64,000 bases of DNA, taken from assembly GCF_013328345.1 (NCBI RefSeq), contig NZ_JABULX010000010.1, positions 56,013 through 120,012 on the forward strand. The letters are read 5' to 3'. The translations under genes were made by a program, and so were the position numbers. The DNA comes from Marinifaba aquimaris (GTDB lineage: Bacteria > Pseudomonadota > Gammaproteobacteria > Enterobacterales > Alteromonadaceae). The notes under the pieces were generated by a model. The model was not told the DNA's origin, made no database searches, and saw only the letters and a program-made list of their open reading frames with translations. This document shows, in pieces, positions 1 to 9,314 of the stretch (within the stretch, counting starts at the first letter, position 1; every line of letters starts with the position of its first letter).

Positions 1-1854
1 GCCAGTGTCACTTACCGTTCTATCTTCAGCGATAAGACCACCTAAGATAATTGTTTGCCCACTATCAGCAACGACCTCAGTGCTAATATTTCTTTCAAAG
101 ATTATTGGCGAACCTGCAACAGAGTCATCACCAGGAGCTTGGTTACTTATTTTTTGACTAATCTCCATTATTACGACACCTTGCGCATTAATAGTAGGTG
201 TAACCGATAAATCTACACCCGTTTTTCTGTAAACCACAGACTGTCTATTGCCACTCACAGGATCAGATAATATTTCACCCACAGTTGGTATATCGTCACC
301 TACAGTGATCGTTGCCTCTACACCATCTCTGACAAGTAGGCTTGGCCGAGATAAAACATTTACATTCTGATTTTTTTGGAAAAGGTTTACATCAATACTA
401 CCTTTAGTACCGGTAAGTATATAGGACAAACCGCCTGTACCACTGGTTAAGTCATAACCACCAATTATATCAGCCCCCGAGTTAGTAAGCCCAAACTCTA
501 CGCCCTGTTTGAACTCTTCTGTTAGTTTTACTTCGGCAATAAGCACTTCTAGAATGATTTGCTTGGGCATAATGTCCAATCGCTTAATAAGAGGGCGAAG
601 CTTCTTGTATTCTTCACCTGTCGTCTGAAAAATTAAGCTATTCGCTCTTTCATCAACAACTAACCCGACATTGGAGTTTATAAGCCCAGTCGCCCTAGAA
701 GCTGCCCTTGAATTCTTTTGGTTATTTTGAGAATTAGCACTTGTTGTTGAATCCAGTCTGGGTTGAGCGCCGATTAAGGCCTCCAAGCTGTCGCCTAGAT
801 CTGCGGCTCTTGAAAATTGAGGCTGATAGATAAAATATTGAATTTCATCACCTTCCTCAGGTTGGTCGATTGTTTTTATCCAGAAAAGAGCACGCTGGAT
901 AACATCTTCTTTATTTGCAAAAAGCGTTAATGCACCGATATTTGGTAAAGGGACAATCGATAAGGCAGAGTTTGTATTCTTATCCACACCAACAGAGATA
1001 CCTTCTTGTTGAAGCAATACTCCTAATCGTTCGATTAATGTCTCAGTATCAACATAAATAGACTTGTAAAGAGCTATATCTCTACTAGATAATTTAGGTT
1101 TATCAACTAAACGTATAAACTCTACAGCTTTTATTATCTCTCTTCTTTTCCCTCGCAAAACAAACATATTTTGTTTTGCATCAGGAAATACTTGAACTTT
1201 AGCAAGTTGGCTAAGTGACATCTGCAGCTGACCATTAAAGCCATAATCAAAAGGTACCATTTGCCAAATTTGTTGAGTCGTAACAGGTACATCTTTGACT
1301 TTATTACCAAAACCAAAAACTACATTTGCTTTGCCTTTTGCCGTTTCTTTTTTGTTAATGTAATAAATGCCATCATTGAAGTGCACCATGTAGTTTCTCT
1401 CAGACAATAAGTCTTCAAATAAAGAATATAACTTTTTGTGAGAAACTGCCGTTTGAATATTTAACGTAAGTAAAGCCTTGTCTTTTTTTACATCTTTGCC
1501 AAGAATGTAATTGACCATTAAGATTTCACCCATGACATAGTGAATGAATTTATTTAATGGTAATTCTTCTGAAGATAGTTGAACCATTTTATTATCACTA
1601 AAATTAGATTCGACTAAAGTACTACTTTGCTCCTCATGCTTGAACATAAGAGGCTTTAAGTATTCAACATCACCGGTTACGCTAACTCCAGCTCCTTCTG
1701 CTTCTGAGCCAATAGATTTATCTTTTTCAATCGATTTAGGTAAGTGTTCGCTACTTAAATATGATTTATCTGCTTTCAAAGTTGGATCATGAGTAGCACA
1801 TGCAGATAACATGAATGTAACAACTAAACTTACAATGGTATATTTGATTTTCAC
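1..1854 (-). CDS. gspD: Type II secretion secretin GspD, lipoprotein type (3' end outside window)
   Basis: Outer-membrane secretin through which T2SS substrates leave the periplasm. The frame is open for 618 codons from a GTG start, with an AAGG Shine-Dalgarno six bases upstream, to the window edge, so the last part of the secretin domain is missing. The N-terminus is a lipoprotein signal with lipobox LSAC and the lipid-bearing Cys at residue 19. The C-terminal half has the secretin hallmarks VLSRPSLLVRDG, GDEIPTVG and SGQTIILGGLIAEDR. A lipidated secretin recalls HxcQ of Pseudomonas and MshL. The pseudopilin and GspK genes upstream argue for T2SS over an MSHA pilus. Last known gene of the gspG-first operon, 24 bases after its neighbour. 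Confidence 0.9.
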   Translation of the reverse strand, partial: MKIKYTIVSLVVTFMLSACATHDPTLKADKSYLSSEHLPKSIEKDKSIGSEAEGAGVSVTGDVEYLKPLMFKHEEQSSTLVESNFSDNKMVQLSSEELPLNKFIHYVMGEILMVNYILGKDVKKDKALLTLNIQTAVSHKKLYSLFEDLLSERNYMVHFNDGIYYINKKETAKGKANVVFGFGNKVKDVPVTTQQIWQMVPFDYGFNGQLQMSLSQLAKVQVFPDAKQNMFVLRGKRREIIKAVEFIRLVDKPKLSSRDIALYKSIYVDTETLIERLGVLLQQEGISVGVDKNTNSALSIVPLPNIGALTLFANKEDVIQRALFWIKTIDQPEEGDEIQYFIYQPQFSRAADLGDSLEALIGAQPRLDSTTSANSQNNQKNSRAASRATGLINSNVGLVVDERANSLIFQTTGEEYKKLRPLIKRLDIMPKQIILEVLIAEVKLTEEFKQGVEFGLTNSGADIIGGYDLTSGTGGLSYILTGTKGSIDVNLFQKNQNVNVLSRPSLLVRDGVEATITVGDDIPTVGEILSDPVSGNRQSVVYRKTGVDLSVTPTINAQGVVIMEISQKISNQAPGDDSVAGSPIIFERNISTEVVADSGQTIILGGLIAEDRTVSDTG

Positions 1855-1878
1855 AACAAGCCTTTTTTTCTGACTGTT

Positions 1879-2406
1879 TTAGTTTAACTTGAACATAGCT
1901 AATTCTACTGAATGAGCCTTTTTTTGATGACTGAAGCGAATTGCTTTAGTGCTAACAATTTCCATTTTGTAATCGGATAGCTTTTTTCCGCTATGCAGTT
2001 TTTTTATCTCGCTTTTTCCTGTTTCTATATTTTTTGCTTTTAAAACAGCAAAGTTTTTATTTTTTTCATCTTTAACAATGGCCAGCAAATGGAAAAGCCA
2101 ACGACCATCGAGCAAGTCTAAAACCTCTCCGGTGGCCAATTCAGCTTCCGATGGAGCACTCTCACCCTTAGAATTATTTTGTTTATTTTTGGTAACAAGT
2201 TTTTCAGGTAGATAACCCGCATAAGCTTTCTCAATTGTTTTTTGTAGCTCGGGTGATATTTGTGGTTTGTTTAAATCAGTACTTTTCCAACTAGCCAGCT
2301 CGCTGTCTTTTACACCTAGACTTTCATCTGAGTCAAAACGCTCTATCGCATCGGTAACGACGTAAACGAGCGACAAAAAGCAGACAATCATTTTTAATAT
2401 AAACAT
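1879..2406 (-). CDS. Small bitopic periplasmic protein in the GspC/PilP position
   Basis: A 175-residue protein with one N-terminal membrane segment (about residues 4-20), a charged low-complexity middle, and a C-terminal domain with short beta-type stretches (around LLDGRWLFHLLAIV, FAVLKA and SVELAMFKL). This layout resembles the homology region of GspC or PilP, which links the inner-membrane platform to the secretin. The gene lies between gspM and gspD, and its ATG directly follows the gspM stop codon. No other gspC candidate exists in the visible operon. The GspC assignment is an inference from position and architecture, because sequence identity to a named family is not evident. It could instead be a lineage-specific assembly factor. 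Confidence 0.55.
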   Translation of the reverse strand: MFILKMIVCFLSLVYVVTDAIERFDSDESLGVKDSELASWKSTDLNKPQISPELQKTIEKAYAGYLPEKLVTKNKQNNSKGESAPSEAELATGEVLDLLDGRWLFHLLAIVKDEKNKNFAVLKAKNIETGKSEIKKLHSGKKLSDYKMEIVSTKAIRFSHQKKAHSVELAMFKLN

Positions 2407-2964
2407 CTACTTGTCCTGCTCCTGAGTATAAAAATACAAAGTCATTCGTCCGGTAATCTGACCGAGGTTGCTCTTCCTCTTCTTGGAAAATCTAAAGTTA
2501 AATTCAGAAAGGTCAACCCACTTTGATTGGCTATTTATCAATAGATGTATTTTTTTTACATCTATTACTTTCCCTTTAAATCGTATATCTACCTGGTGCT
2601 GTATGACATTCCATCGTTGAATACTTTCAGACGCTTGCCAACCAAGGTTAGAAATCTCAACTTCATGTTTTTCAAAAACTTGTTCTAACCATTGTTGCTG
2701 CTCCAGTTGGAATACATTATCCTTTTTGAAATCAAATAGTAATTCAGTAAGTACTTCACGCTTTTGCTGCATTTTATCCAGTGAGGCTACAATTAATGCT
2801 TGGTTATCAATAGCAAACTGAGACTTAATTATCTTTTTTTGTTCGAGGTAGTTTTTAGCAATTAGTCTATCTTGCCACTCTATTACAGGGACATAAACAA
2901 ATTTGAGAAATAAAAGTGCTAATAATACATAGAGTAAGCCTTCATATTTTTTCAATTCAGCCAT
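2407..2964 (-). CDS. gspM: GspM/PilO-like inner-membrane assembly protein
   Basis: Predicted bitopic protein of 185 residues: one transmembrane helix near the N-terminus (LLYVLLALLFLKFVYVPVI), a heptad-like charged segment, then a small periplasmic domain. This is the GspM/PilO plan, a partner of GspL in the platform. I chose the ATG at 2964 over a GTG at 2973. AGGAG sits eight bases before the ATG, while the GTG overlaps that Shine-Dalgarno. The ATG overlaps the end of the gspL-like gene by eight bases, suggesting translational coupling. These proteins diverge fast, so position and topology carry the call. Confidence 0.7.
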   Translation of the reverse strand: MAELKKYEGLLYVLLALLFLKFVYVPVIEWQDRLIAKNYLEQKKIIKSQFAIDNQALIVASLDKMQQKREVLTELLFDFKKDNVFQLEQQQWLEQVFEKHEVEISNLGWQASESIQRWNVIQHQVDIRFKGKVIDVKKIHLLINSQSKWVDLSEFNFRFSKKRKSNLGQITGRMTLYFYTQEQDK

Positions 2965-4078
2965 TGCCTTCACTCCTGCCTAAAACTTCAGGCTGAATTA
3001 AAAAACTGATATTAAAGCTTTCTGTTTTTTTACTTTTCCTAGTTGGAAAATCAAACTTAGCATCATAGATACCAGGGATATTAGAAAGCCTAGAGAGAAA
3101 ATCAGTAGCTTTTGCTGCTTTTCCTAAAATCACAAAACGTTCATTCTGATATCTTAAAGATGAGATCTCAGCATGCTCATATAACATAGCTAAAACAAGC
3201 CACACTTCAGATTTACTTTTTTGTGACTGTGTAAAAAGCTCTAGCTTATCAAGCTGAGAATAAGTATTACTATATTTGTCTTGCAGACTGAAAGCTAAAG
3301 ATATTTGCTCATTTTGACTTGCGTTTTTGGTTGTAAGCTGACTGGATTGATAAGCAACATAAGCAGAGCTCATCATCAAATATAAGCTTAAGACCAAAAC
3401 TGAAGGTACACCTAGAGCTTTGAAAATATGCGGATAATCCGATTTTGAAACGCTAATTCTGGAAAAGCTTAAAAGCTCTTTGATTGAACAAAGACTGAGA
3501 CCTTTAGCAAAAGCAGGCACCAAAGACTCTTCCTTTAAATCAATTTTTTTTCCTAATGAAACACCAACAGAAGAGGTAAAACGTGAAACCGACGATATAA
3601 GACTATTAGCAATACCAGAATGTGTTGCCTTTTGACTATTGGTGATAAAAACATCTTGCTCAAAAGCACTTAACAAAAGTACATCACCGTTATTGAGTTG
3701 TTTCCCTAGCAGAAATGACTCTGGTAATAAAATAATTTTATCAAGCCCACTTTCTTCAAAATCCCATACATTTACCAACGAACTCCCCTGATCTTTATTG
3801 GTTATGATATGAGAGATGTTAGTGTTGTTGGAAAACTCAAGTTTTAATAGTTTGCTTAAAGATTTAGGGTCATCTACAGGGTAATTTTTAACAACTTCGC
3901 GATAATATTCTCTTCCTAAAATACATATAGGTTTTTGGTTACTAGGTTTTTGGTTACTGGAATTTCCCTTAACCAATTTTACAGTGCCGTTAGACTCTTC
4001 AAAGTGGTAAAAAACGCCACCCTTATAATAACAAGCACAAGTAACAAGAATTTTACTGACCAGTTTTTCTTTTTGCAC
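2957..4078 (-). CDS. gspL: GspL/PilN-like platform protein
   Basis: A 373-residue protein with a cytoplasmic N-terminal part, a single membrane helix at roughly 225-245 (VLVLSLYLMMSSAYVAY) and a short periplasmic C-terminal domain (about 290-360) of the ferredoxin-like type found in GspL and PilN. GspL joins the GspE ATPase to the periplasmic assembly proteins. The cytoplasmic part is weakly conserved and shorter than in canonical GspL, which is near 400 residues. It carries an exact tandem duplication SNQKP-SNQKP near residue 45. The gene sits three bases after gspK and overlaps gspM. Confidence 0.72.
   Translation of the reverse strand: MQKEKLVSKILVTCACYYKGGVFYHFEESNGTVKLVKGNSSNQKPSNQKPICILGREYYREVVKNYPVDDPKSLSKLLKLEFSNNTNISHIITNKDQGSSLVNVWDFEESGLDKIILLPESFLLGKQLNNGDVLLLSAFEQDVFITNSQKATHSGIANSLISSVSRFTSSVGVSLGKKIDLKEESLVPAFAKGLSLCSIKELLSFSRISVSKSDYPHIFKALGVPSVLVLSLYLMMSSAYVAYQSSQLTTKNASQNEQISLAFSLQDKYSNTYSQLDKLELFTQSQKSKSEVWLVLAMLYEHAEISSLRYQNERFVILGKAAKATDFLSRLSNIPGIYDAKFDFPTRKSKKTESFNISFLIQPEVLGRSEGNG
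3930..3959 (-). repeat. 15-bp tandem duplication inside gspL
   Basis: Two copies of a 15-base unit (GGTTTTTGGTTACT followed by A or G on the plus strand) lie head to tail and encode SNQKP twice. The copies differ only in the last base. The duplication keeps the frame and falls in the poorly conserved cytoplasmic part of the GspL-like protein, so it is probably recent and neutral. Confidence 0.85.
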
Positions 4079-4081
4079 TAG

Positions 4082-4942
4082 TTACCCACCTGTTGATGAA
4101 AACACAGAGTAAGGGGGAGAATTTAATACATATGGTTCAAGATCAATTAGCATGGACCTGCGATAGCTACTTTGATGAAAATCCACATTAATAGAGATTT
4201 GATACTGATCTGAGGAAGTAAAAAACACGTCTTCATCTTCTACGATATTAGTAATTTCTTTCATTCTTCTTCTGGTTAGCTCTTTTGCTTCCCTAGCTTT
4301 TATTATTCGCGAAACAACTTGAGGCGAGAAGTGAACTTTGAGAACTGACTCAGGGCTATTCATAAAATTAATATAAGATAAACCTGGTATTGTGAAGTTA
4401 TCAATAACTCTATCAAGCATCTCTTCACTTAGGCTGTTGTGAATATACCACTCTCGTTTGTCAAGCATTGGAGCATTTCTGAAATATGCTCTTTCGCTAC
4501 CATTATTTCGCGGCAGTCTATCACCATCTTGCCAGTCTAACAATACTGATAAGATGAGCCCCTGCTCTGCAGGGTTTAAACCAAGTGATCTGAGCTGAGC
4601 TTTGAAAAGTTCAGGGTTCGGGTACTGTAAATTCAATAAGCCAGCATTATCTTGAATACTAACTGTGCTATATTGGCCTACTTTGAAAGCCTTTCCATAA
4701 AGATTCCAATCTTTATTTGTAGATATGCCACTTTGAGCTAAAGAGTCTAGATTATTAGTCAACAATTCAAATATAATTTTGTTTTCAACGCTATACCCTT
4801 CCAGAAAAGCTTCCGTTTTATCCAGCCCCCATTGAGCTATCTGTACTTGCTGCTTAGCTGACTTAGTCATAAAAAGAGCAATAATTGACAAAATAGCTGT
4901 AATAATAAGAACTTGAATCAGTGCAACACCTTTCTGTTTCAT
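4082..4942 (-). CDS. gspK: Minor pseudopilin GspK
   Basis: GspK caps the pseudopilus tip and is the largest pseudopilin. The 286-residue product has a short prepilin leader ending in Gly (MKQKG), then VALIQVLIITAIL. It lacks the usual Glu at mature position 5, which is typical of GspK. The large soluble domain (LLDWQDGDRLPRNNGSE) matches the conserved GspK segment L-DW-D-D--PR-NG-E. Slightly shorter than canonical GspK (about 320). The ATG overlaps the gspJ stop codon by four bases. Confidence 0.9.
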   Translation of the reverse strand: MKQKGVALIQVLIITAILSIIALFMTKSAKQQVQIAQWGLDKTEAFLEGYSVENKIIFELLTNNLDSLAQSGISTNKDWNLYGKAFKVGQYSTVSIQDNAGLLNLQYPNPELFKAQLRSLGLNPAEQGLILSVLLDWQDGDRLPRNNGSERAYFRNAPMLDKREWYIHNSLSEEMLDRVIDNFTIPGLSYINFMNSPESVLKVHFSPQVVSRIIKAREAKELTRRRMKEITNIVEDEDVFFTSSDQYQISINVDFHQSSYRRSMLIDLEPYVLNSPPYSVFSSTGG

Positions 4943-5640
4943 TGCTCAGGTTCCTCAGGAAAATAATCGGAAAGTAGCTCTTCGCTATTTGTTATCATGG
5001 AAAAATAATATTCGATTTTGCGACCGCTATGTATAAAACTGAATTTTATTTTCTCGGGAAATAGTTGGCTGTCAAGCCCAGAATATTGAGAGAACCACTT
5101 CGGTTTAAGAAATACATTTGGCCTATTTGATATTGACTTTTGTTCGAAGCTTTCAAAACCGTAATATTCAAAGGATGCGTCATCTAAGTCTGTCAATAGC
5201 TTGAATTCATACTGAAATACTAATTCAGTACTTGCCTTGGATAAGGCTAATTTATCTAGGGGGGCAGATTGATATACTAAATCTAGCTTTTGCCTATTAT
5301 TTTTAACTAAAGTAAGTCTGAAAGCCTCTGCAAATTTCTGGTTAAATAACCCTTGATTAGTTATCGATAAAATAGAATTGGAGTTCCCTACAAAAAAGAA
5401 ACCTGGTTCGGCATCATCTCTAAATACAACGTTATATTGTTGATTATTTAATAAGGTTTGAAATCTAGCAAGATTAATCATTAATTGATTATTTTGATTA
5501 AAGCTACCAAGCTCTTTGTTCCACCGTTGAGCAAAGAGACTGTAAGAATAACTACCCACGAGTAAAAGCATAGATAAAATAGAACTTACAATGAGTAATT
5601 CGACGAGGGTAAAACCTTTATCTTGCCTTTTTAAAGCCAT
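4939..5640 (-). CDS. gspJ: Minor pseudopilin GspJ
   Basis: Prepilin-like protein of 233 residues with leader MALKRQDKG and the methylation motif FTLVELLIVSSIL, to be cleaved by the prepilin peptidase GspO/PilD, which is not encoded in this window. Length and its place between gspI and gspK fit GspJ, part of the I-J-K tip complex. The start overlaps the gspI 3' end by ten bases. The soluble domain is divergent, so the J label depends on gene order and size. Confidence 0.8.
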   Translation of the reverse strand: MALKRQDKGFTLVELLIVSSILSMLLLVGSYSYSLFAQRWNKELGSFNQNNQLMINLARFQTLLNNQQYNVVFRDDAEPGFFFVGNSNSILSITNQGLFNQKFAEAFRLTLVKNNRQKLDLVYQSAPLDKLALSKASTELVFQYEFKLLTDLDDASFEYYGFESFEQKSISNRPNVFLKPKWFSQYSGLDSQLFPEKIKFSFIHSGRKIEYYFSMITNSEELLSDYFPEEPEQ

Positions 5641-6050
5641 GTTAACTCTTCATATTCGAATACTTTTGTCGTACTCGTGTTGGTAATAGTTAACTGCACA
5701 GACCATAATTTGAAACGCTTGGGGTGCTTATCATATGCTCCAGTATCAGAATTAAACTTATCAGTCGGAGCTTTAAATGCGGTCAATTTAGCAACCCAAG
5801 AATATTTATACCCCCAAATATCTCCTTTACCTTCATGTTGTTCAGTACTTTTTTTGCTGCTTTGCTGAAGCTGTTCTTTAATAAGGTAAATCACAGGTTT
5901 TACAGTGATAAGGGAATCAACCGTTTTCGATGCTTTATCTGAGGATAATAAAGCAGAGCTATATATTACGCTAACGGTTGCTATTGTTGAGAAAAGAATT
6001 GCTGCAGCTACTAACACTTCAACGAGTGTAAAGCCATTATTTTGGTGCAT
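5631..6050 (-). CDS. gspI: Minor pseudopilin GspI
   Basis: Short pseudopilin of 139 residues with leader MHQNNG and motif FTLVEVLVAAAIL. The E-V-L-V-A-A form and small size are typical of GspI. I prefer the ATG at 6050 to an upstream GTG at 6062. An AGGTGA element lies seven bases before the ATG, and the leader then has the usual length. The start overlaps gspH by 14 bases. GspI would nucleate the tip with GspJ and GspK. Confidence 0.82.
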   Translation of the reverse strand: MHQNNGFTLVEVLVAAAILFSTIATVSVIYSSALLSSDKASKTVDSLITVKPVIYLIKEQLQQSSKKSTEQHEGKGDIWGYKYSWVAKLTAFKAPTDKFNSDTGAYDKHPKRFKLWSVQLTITNTSTTKVFEYEELTWL

Positions 6051-6456
6051 GGTATTTCTCACCTACCGTTAAGATATTCCTTTTCCCCAAAAGGACATAA
6101 TCAATTTCTGTGTATTCTGTAAAACCAAAAGGGCTTATTTTTATCTGCTGTTTAGGAAACGATATTAAATCAAGTTCTAAATAAGCTTCATTTTTAAGTT
6201 TTAATAAATCGTTATCTTTTATTGCTCTCTGTAAAAGCACTTTTCTAGAGTCAAAGGTAACCAAACCTTCATATCCCCTTGCAAACATCTGATATTGCCT
6301 GGCATCTAACCACCTCGAAAGAGTTTGTAATTCCTCTTTAGCTTTCATTTTATCAACTTGTTGAATGGTCAATGGCCCAACAATTGACATTAAAAGGCTT
6401 AAAATAGCCAATACCACTAATAGTTCGATAAGAGTGAAACCTCTTGGTCTATTCAT
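6037..6456 (-). CDS. gspH: Minor pseudopilin GspH
   Basis: Pseudopilin of 139 residues with leader MNRPRG and motif FTLIELLVVLAIL, followed by a short globular domain. Between gspF and gspI it takes the GspH position, the subunit linking the tip complex to the GspG fibre. Its ATG directly follows the gspF TAG. The H label is by order and size, and the pseudopilin class is certain. Confidence 0.82.
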   Translation of the reverse strand: MNRPRGFTLIELLVVLAILSLLMSIVGPLTIQQVDKMKAKEELQTLSRWLDARQYQMFARGYEGLVTFDSRKVLLQRAIKDNDLLKLKNEAYLELDLISFPKQQIKISPFGFTEYTEIDYVLLGKRNILTVGEKYHAPK

Positions 6457-7656
6457 CTAGAACCCGACATCATTCAATGAAACCATACTCAAAAGCATAG
6501 TAACAACTATTCCTCCAACAAATCCCCCCATAAATAAAATCATAAGAGGTTCGATTAATGTGGTCATTTTTTGTGTCCAAGCCTCAAACTCTTGACGAGA
6601 ACGTTTGGCAATTTCATCAAAAACACGTTCCAAATTTCCAGATTCTTCTCCAACCTCCAATAACGAAATAAAGAATGCTGGGTATATAGACGTTTGTTGC
6701 AATGCTGGGGTTAGTGCACTACCCCTCTTAACTTTATTTTTGGCGATTTCCATCTCTCTTCTGAGTAGATAGTTATTAATATTGCCTACTGATAATTCCA
6801 ATGCCTTGTCAATAGCAACACCCGCTTTAACCATCATAGCTAAGCCGCTATTAAATCTTATACGCTCAATTGTAATAATTGCACTTTTAACAATGGGGAT
6901 ATTTAGGCTTATTTTTTGCCAATATAACTGGACAGATGGCCTTTTAAAAAGAGTAAAAGCGGCACAAATAAATAGGAAAAAGAAAACAACAAGCAACGAT
7001 TGGTATTGAGTCATCCAACTACTTAAATCCAACATTAGCTGAGTATACCAAGGGATTGAGTTTGACGAACCGAACATACCCGCCATTTTGGGTATAATAA
7101 AATTAAATATGAAAAAAATACTCAAAATACAAACAAAGAAAATCACAATAGGATAAGTCAAAGAGCCTATTATTTTACCCCTGAGGTCTCTTTTAAACTT
7201 CAGATCAGCAGCGAGGTCTTTAAATATATCACTTAAATTGCCAGATGCTTCTCCCAACTCAATTAGGTTCACATAAAGAGAATCGAAAATAGAGTCATGC
7301 TCTTTTACTGCAGCAGATAAGCTTTTCCCTTTTTTTAGTTGAGCACTTAAGTCGTTAAGTAACAGAGCCAATGCAGGTTTAGCTTTAGTTCTTTTTATAA
7401 TATCGATTCCTCTATCAATTCGAACTCCTGACTCAAGTAATAAACTCAATTCTGCGGTAAGAAATTCAAGATCAGATAGAGAGACTTTTTTCGAAAGATG
7501 AAAAGATTTAGCACCTACTTTTAACTCTTTGATTTCCTCTGGAAACAACCCTTGTGCAGCGATTTTTCTATAAGCTTCATCGCCATCACTTGCCTCAACT
7601 TGACCATCTATTTTAGCTCCCGATTTATCGAAAGCTTGATATTGGAATGTATTCAC
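6457..7656 (-). CDS. gspF: T2SS inner-membrane platform protein GspF
   Basis: Polytopic platform protein of 399 residues (family about 400) that couples the ATPase to pseudopilus assembly. It has two repeated GspF domains, each starting with a cytoplasmic helical bundle (SLLLESGVRIDRGI and AMMVKAGVAIDKAL), and three hydrophobic segments near 170-195, 220-240 and 370-390. ELGEASGNL and EVGEESGNLE are the repeated family signature. The start is GTG and shares one base with the gspE stop. Confidence 0.95.
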   Translation of the reverse strand: MNTFQYQAFDKSGAKIDGQVEASDGDEAYRKIAAQGLFPEEIKELKVGAKSFHLSKKVSLSDLEFLTAELSLLLESGVRIDRGIDIIKRTKAKPALALLLNDLSAQLKKGKSLSAAVKEHDSIFDSLYVNLIELGEASGNLSDIFKDLAADLKFKRDLRGKIIGSLTYPIVIFFVCILSIFFIFNFIIPKMAGMFGSSNSIPWYTQLMLDLSSWMTQYQSLLVVFFFLFICAAFTLFKRPSVQLYWQKISLNIPIVKSAIITIERIRFNSGLAMMVKAGVAIDKALELSVGNINNYLLRREMEIAKNKVKRGSALTPALQQTSIYPAFFISLLEVGEESGNLERVFDEIAKRSRQEFEAWTQKMTTLIEPLMILFMGGFVGGIVVTMLLSMVSLNDVGF

Positions 7657-9314
7657 TAGCCAGCAACTCTCAAAACTTCATCAATTGTAGTCAATCCTAG
7701 CATAGCCTTATATAAGCCATCCTCAACCAATGTACGGCGATTCAATTGCTTGTTATGCGATTTTGCTTGTGGAATAAAGTCTGAATCTTTGGGCATAGCC
7801 TTTATTTGATCATCACAACGTAGATATTCAGTGACAGCCATTCGCCCTTTGTAGCCAGTCATCCCGCAGCTTTCACAACCTTTTCCGCGGACTAGGTTAA
7901 TTTTTTCTAAACCAAATCGAGCCGCAAGGTCATCTAATCGATATTTCGCAGTAAGCTCCTGCTCGTTAGGTTCATCAGCAACACAATGAGGACAAACTTT
8001 TCTCGCTAGACGTTGAGCGACAATAGAGACCAGTGCAGCATTTAATAAAAACTCTTCAACCCCTAAATCAATTAATCGAGTATATGCACTAGCAGCATCG
8101 TTAGTATGAACAGTGGAGAAAACTAGATGCCCAGTTAATGCAGATTGAAGCGCTATTTGAGCCGTCTCTTTGTCTCTGATCTCACCAAGCATTATTATGT
8201 CTGGGTCTTGACGGACTATACTCCTCAAACCGGCAGAAAAATCAAAACCAATGTCACTATTAACTTGCACTTGGTTTATCCCTTCTAACTGATATTCTAC
8301 AGGGTCTTCTAAAGTAATGATCTTTACATCATCGTTATTAAGAGCATTTAGAAACGTATATAGGGTGGTCGTTTTACCCGAACCGGTTGGGCCTGTTAAC
8401 AAAACGACACCTGCTGTCGTTTTGATATCCTCCCTTATTAAAGAATCAATATCGTCAGATAGCCCAAGAACAGACATATCGTACTTTACGTTATCTTTCC
8501 GTAAAAAACGCATAACAACTGATTCACCATCATTTAGAGGTAAAGATGAAACACGAATATCTAATTCCTGATTAGCGATTTTCATCTCAATTTTCCCATC
8601 TTGTGGCCTTCTTTTTTCAGCAATATCCATTCCTGAAAGTATTTTTAGCCTGGTCACAATTGGTAACTGCATCCGCGGAGCCAGTGTTTCAGCTTCGTGT
8701 AAAACACCATCGACTCTAAATCGAGCTCGATAACGGCCGTTATAAGGCTCTAGGTGCATATCAGATGCTCCCTGCCTTAAAGCACGTGTAATCAATGAGT
8801 TTAGAAGGTTAACAGTTGGTGCTTCAGTCGCTAGTTCCCTTAACTTTTCTTCTTCATCTCCAAATAATTGTTCATCTTCAACTTCTTGAGAGCCTATATT
8901 GAACTTTGAACTTAAAGTTTGTACTTCAGTATCACTTGCCAATAATATTATTGGCTCCAACCCCATCTTTGTTAAAAAGTCATTAGCTTCAATATCTAGG
9001 GGGAATTTACATGCAATACACAATTTTTTCCCTTCGACGTTCAAAGGAATCCAGCCTCGAGAAATTAAAAAGTCTATATCACTTTTAGAAAGTTCAATCT
9101 GCTCAGCATTTAATTGTTCCCAATCGGATACATCAATCTGAGGCAGTGATAAAAATTGGGAATAAAGAGTACTTAGTTGGTCGTCTGGTAAACTTCCCAT
9201 ATTAACCAAAATCTGCTCAATTCTGCCTCCAAATTTTCTTTGAAAACTTTCAGCTCTCGTATAGTCTGCTTCAGAAACAGAAAAGTTATTGATAAGTAAA
9301 TCTTTCATTTGCAT
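7656..9314 (-). CDS. gspE: T2SS assembly ATPase GspE
   Basis: Cytoplasmic hexameric ATPase that powers pseudopilus assembly. The 552-residue product has an N-terminal MshEN/N1E-like domain (about 1-150) and a catalytic domain with Walker A GPTGSGKT at 308-315, Asp box LEDPVE, Walker B DIIMLGEIRD and His box STVHTND. A zinc site CPHC plus CESC (roughly 430-465) marks the GspE/PilB class. All catalytic motifs look intact. The start codon overlaps the gspG stop by one base. A second ATG two codons in could also be used. Confidence 0.95.
   Translation of the reverse strand: MQMKDLLINNFSVSEADYTRAESFQRKFGGRIEQILVNMGSLPDDQLSTLYSQFLSLPQIDVSDWEQLNAEQIELSKSDIDFLISRGWIPLNVEGKKLCIACKFPLDIEANDFLTKMGLEPIILLASDTEVQTLSSKFNIGSQEVEDEQLFGDEEEKLRELATEAPTVNLLNSLITRALRQGASDMHLEPYNGRYRARFRVDGVLHEAETLAPRMQLPIVTRLKILSGMDIAEKRRPQDGKIEMKIANQELDIRVSSLPLNDGESVVMRFLRKDNVKYDMSVLGLSDDIDSLIREDIKTTAGVVLLTGPTGSGKTTTLYTFLNALNNDDVKIITLEDPVEYQLEGINQVQVNSDIGFDFSAGLRSIVRQDPDIIMLGEIRDKETAQIALQSALTGHLVFSTVHTNDAASAYTRLIDLGVEEFLLNAALVSIVAQRLARKVCPHCVADEPNEQELTAKYRLDDLAARFGLEKINLVRGKGCESCGMTGYKGRMAVTEYLRCDDQIKAMPKDSDFIPQAKSHNKQLNRRTLVEDGLYKAMLGLTTIDEVLRVAG

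Noticed and set aside
1134..1316. 60-codon open frame on the minus strand
   Set aside because: It lies within gspD in another frame and has no family features.
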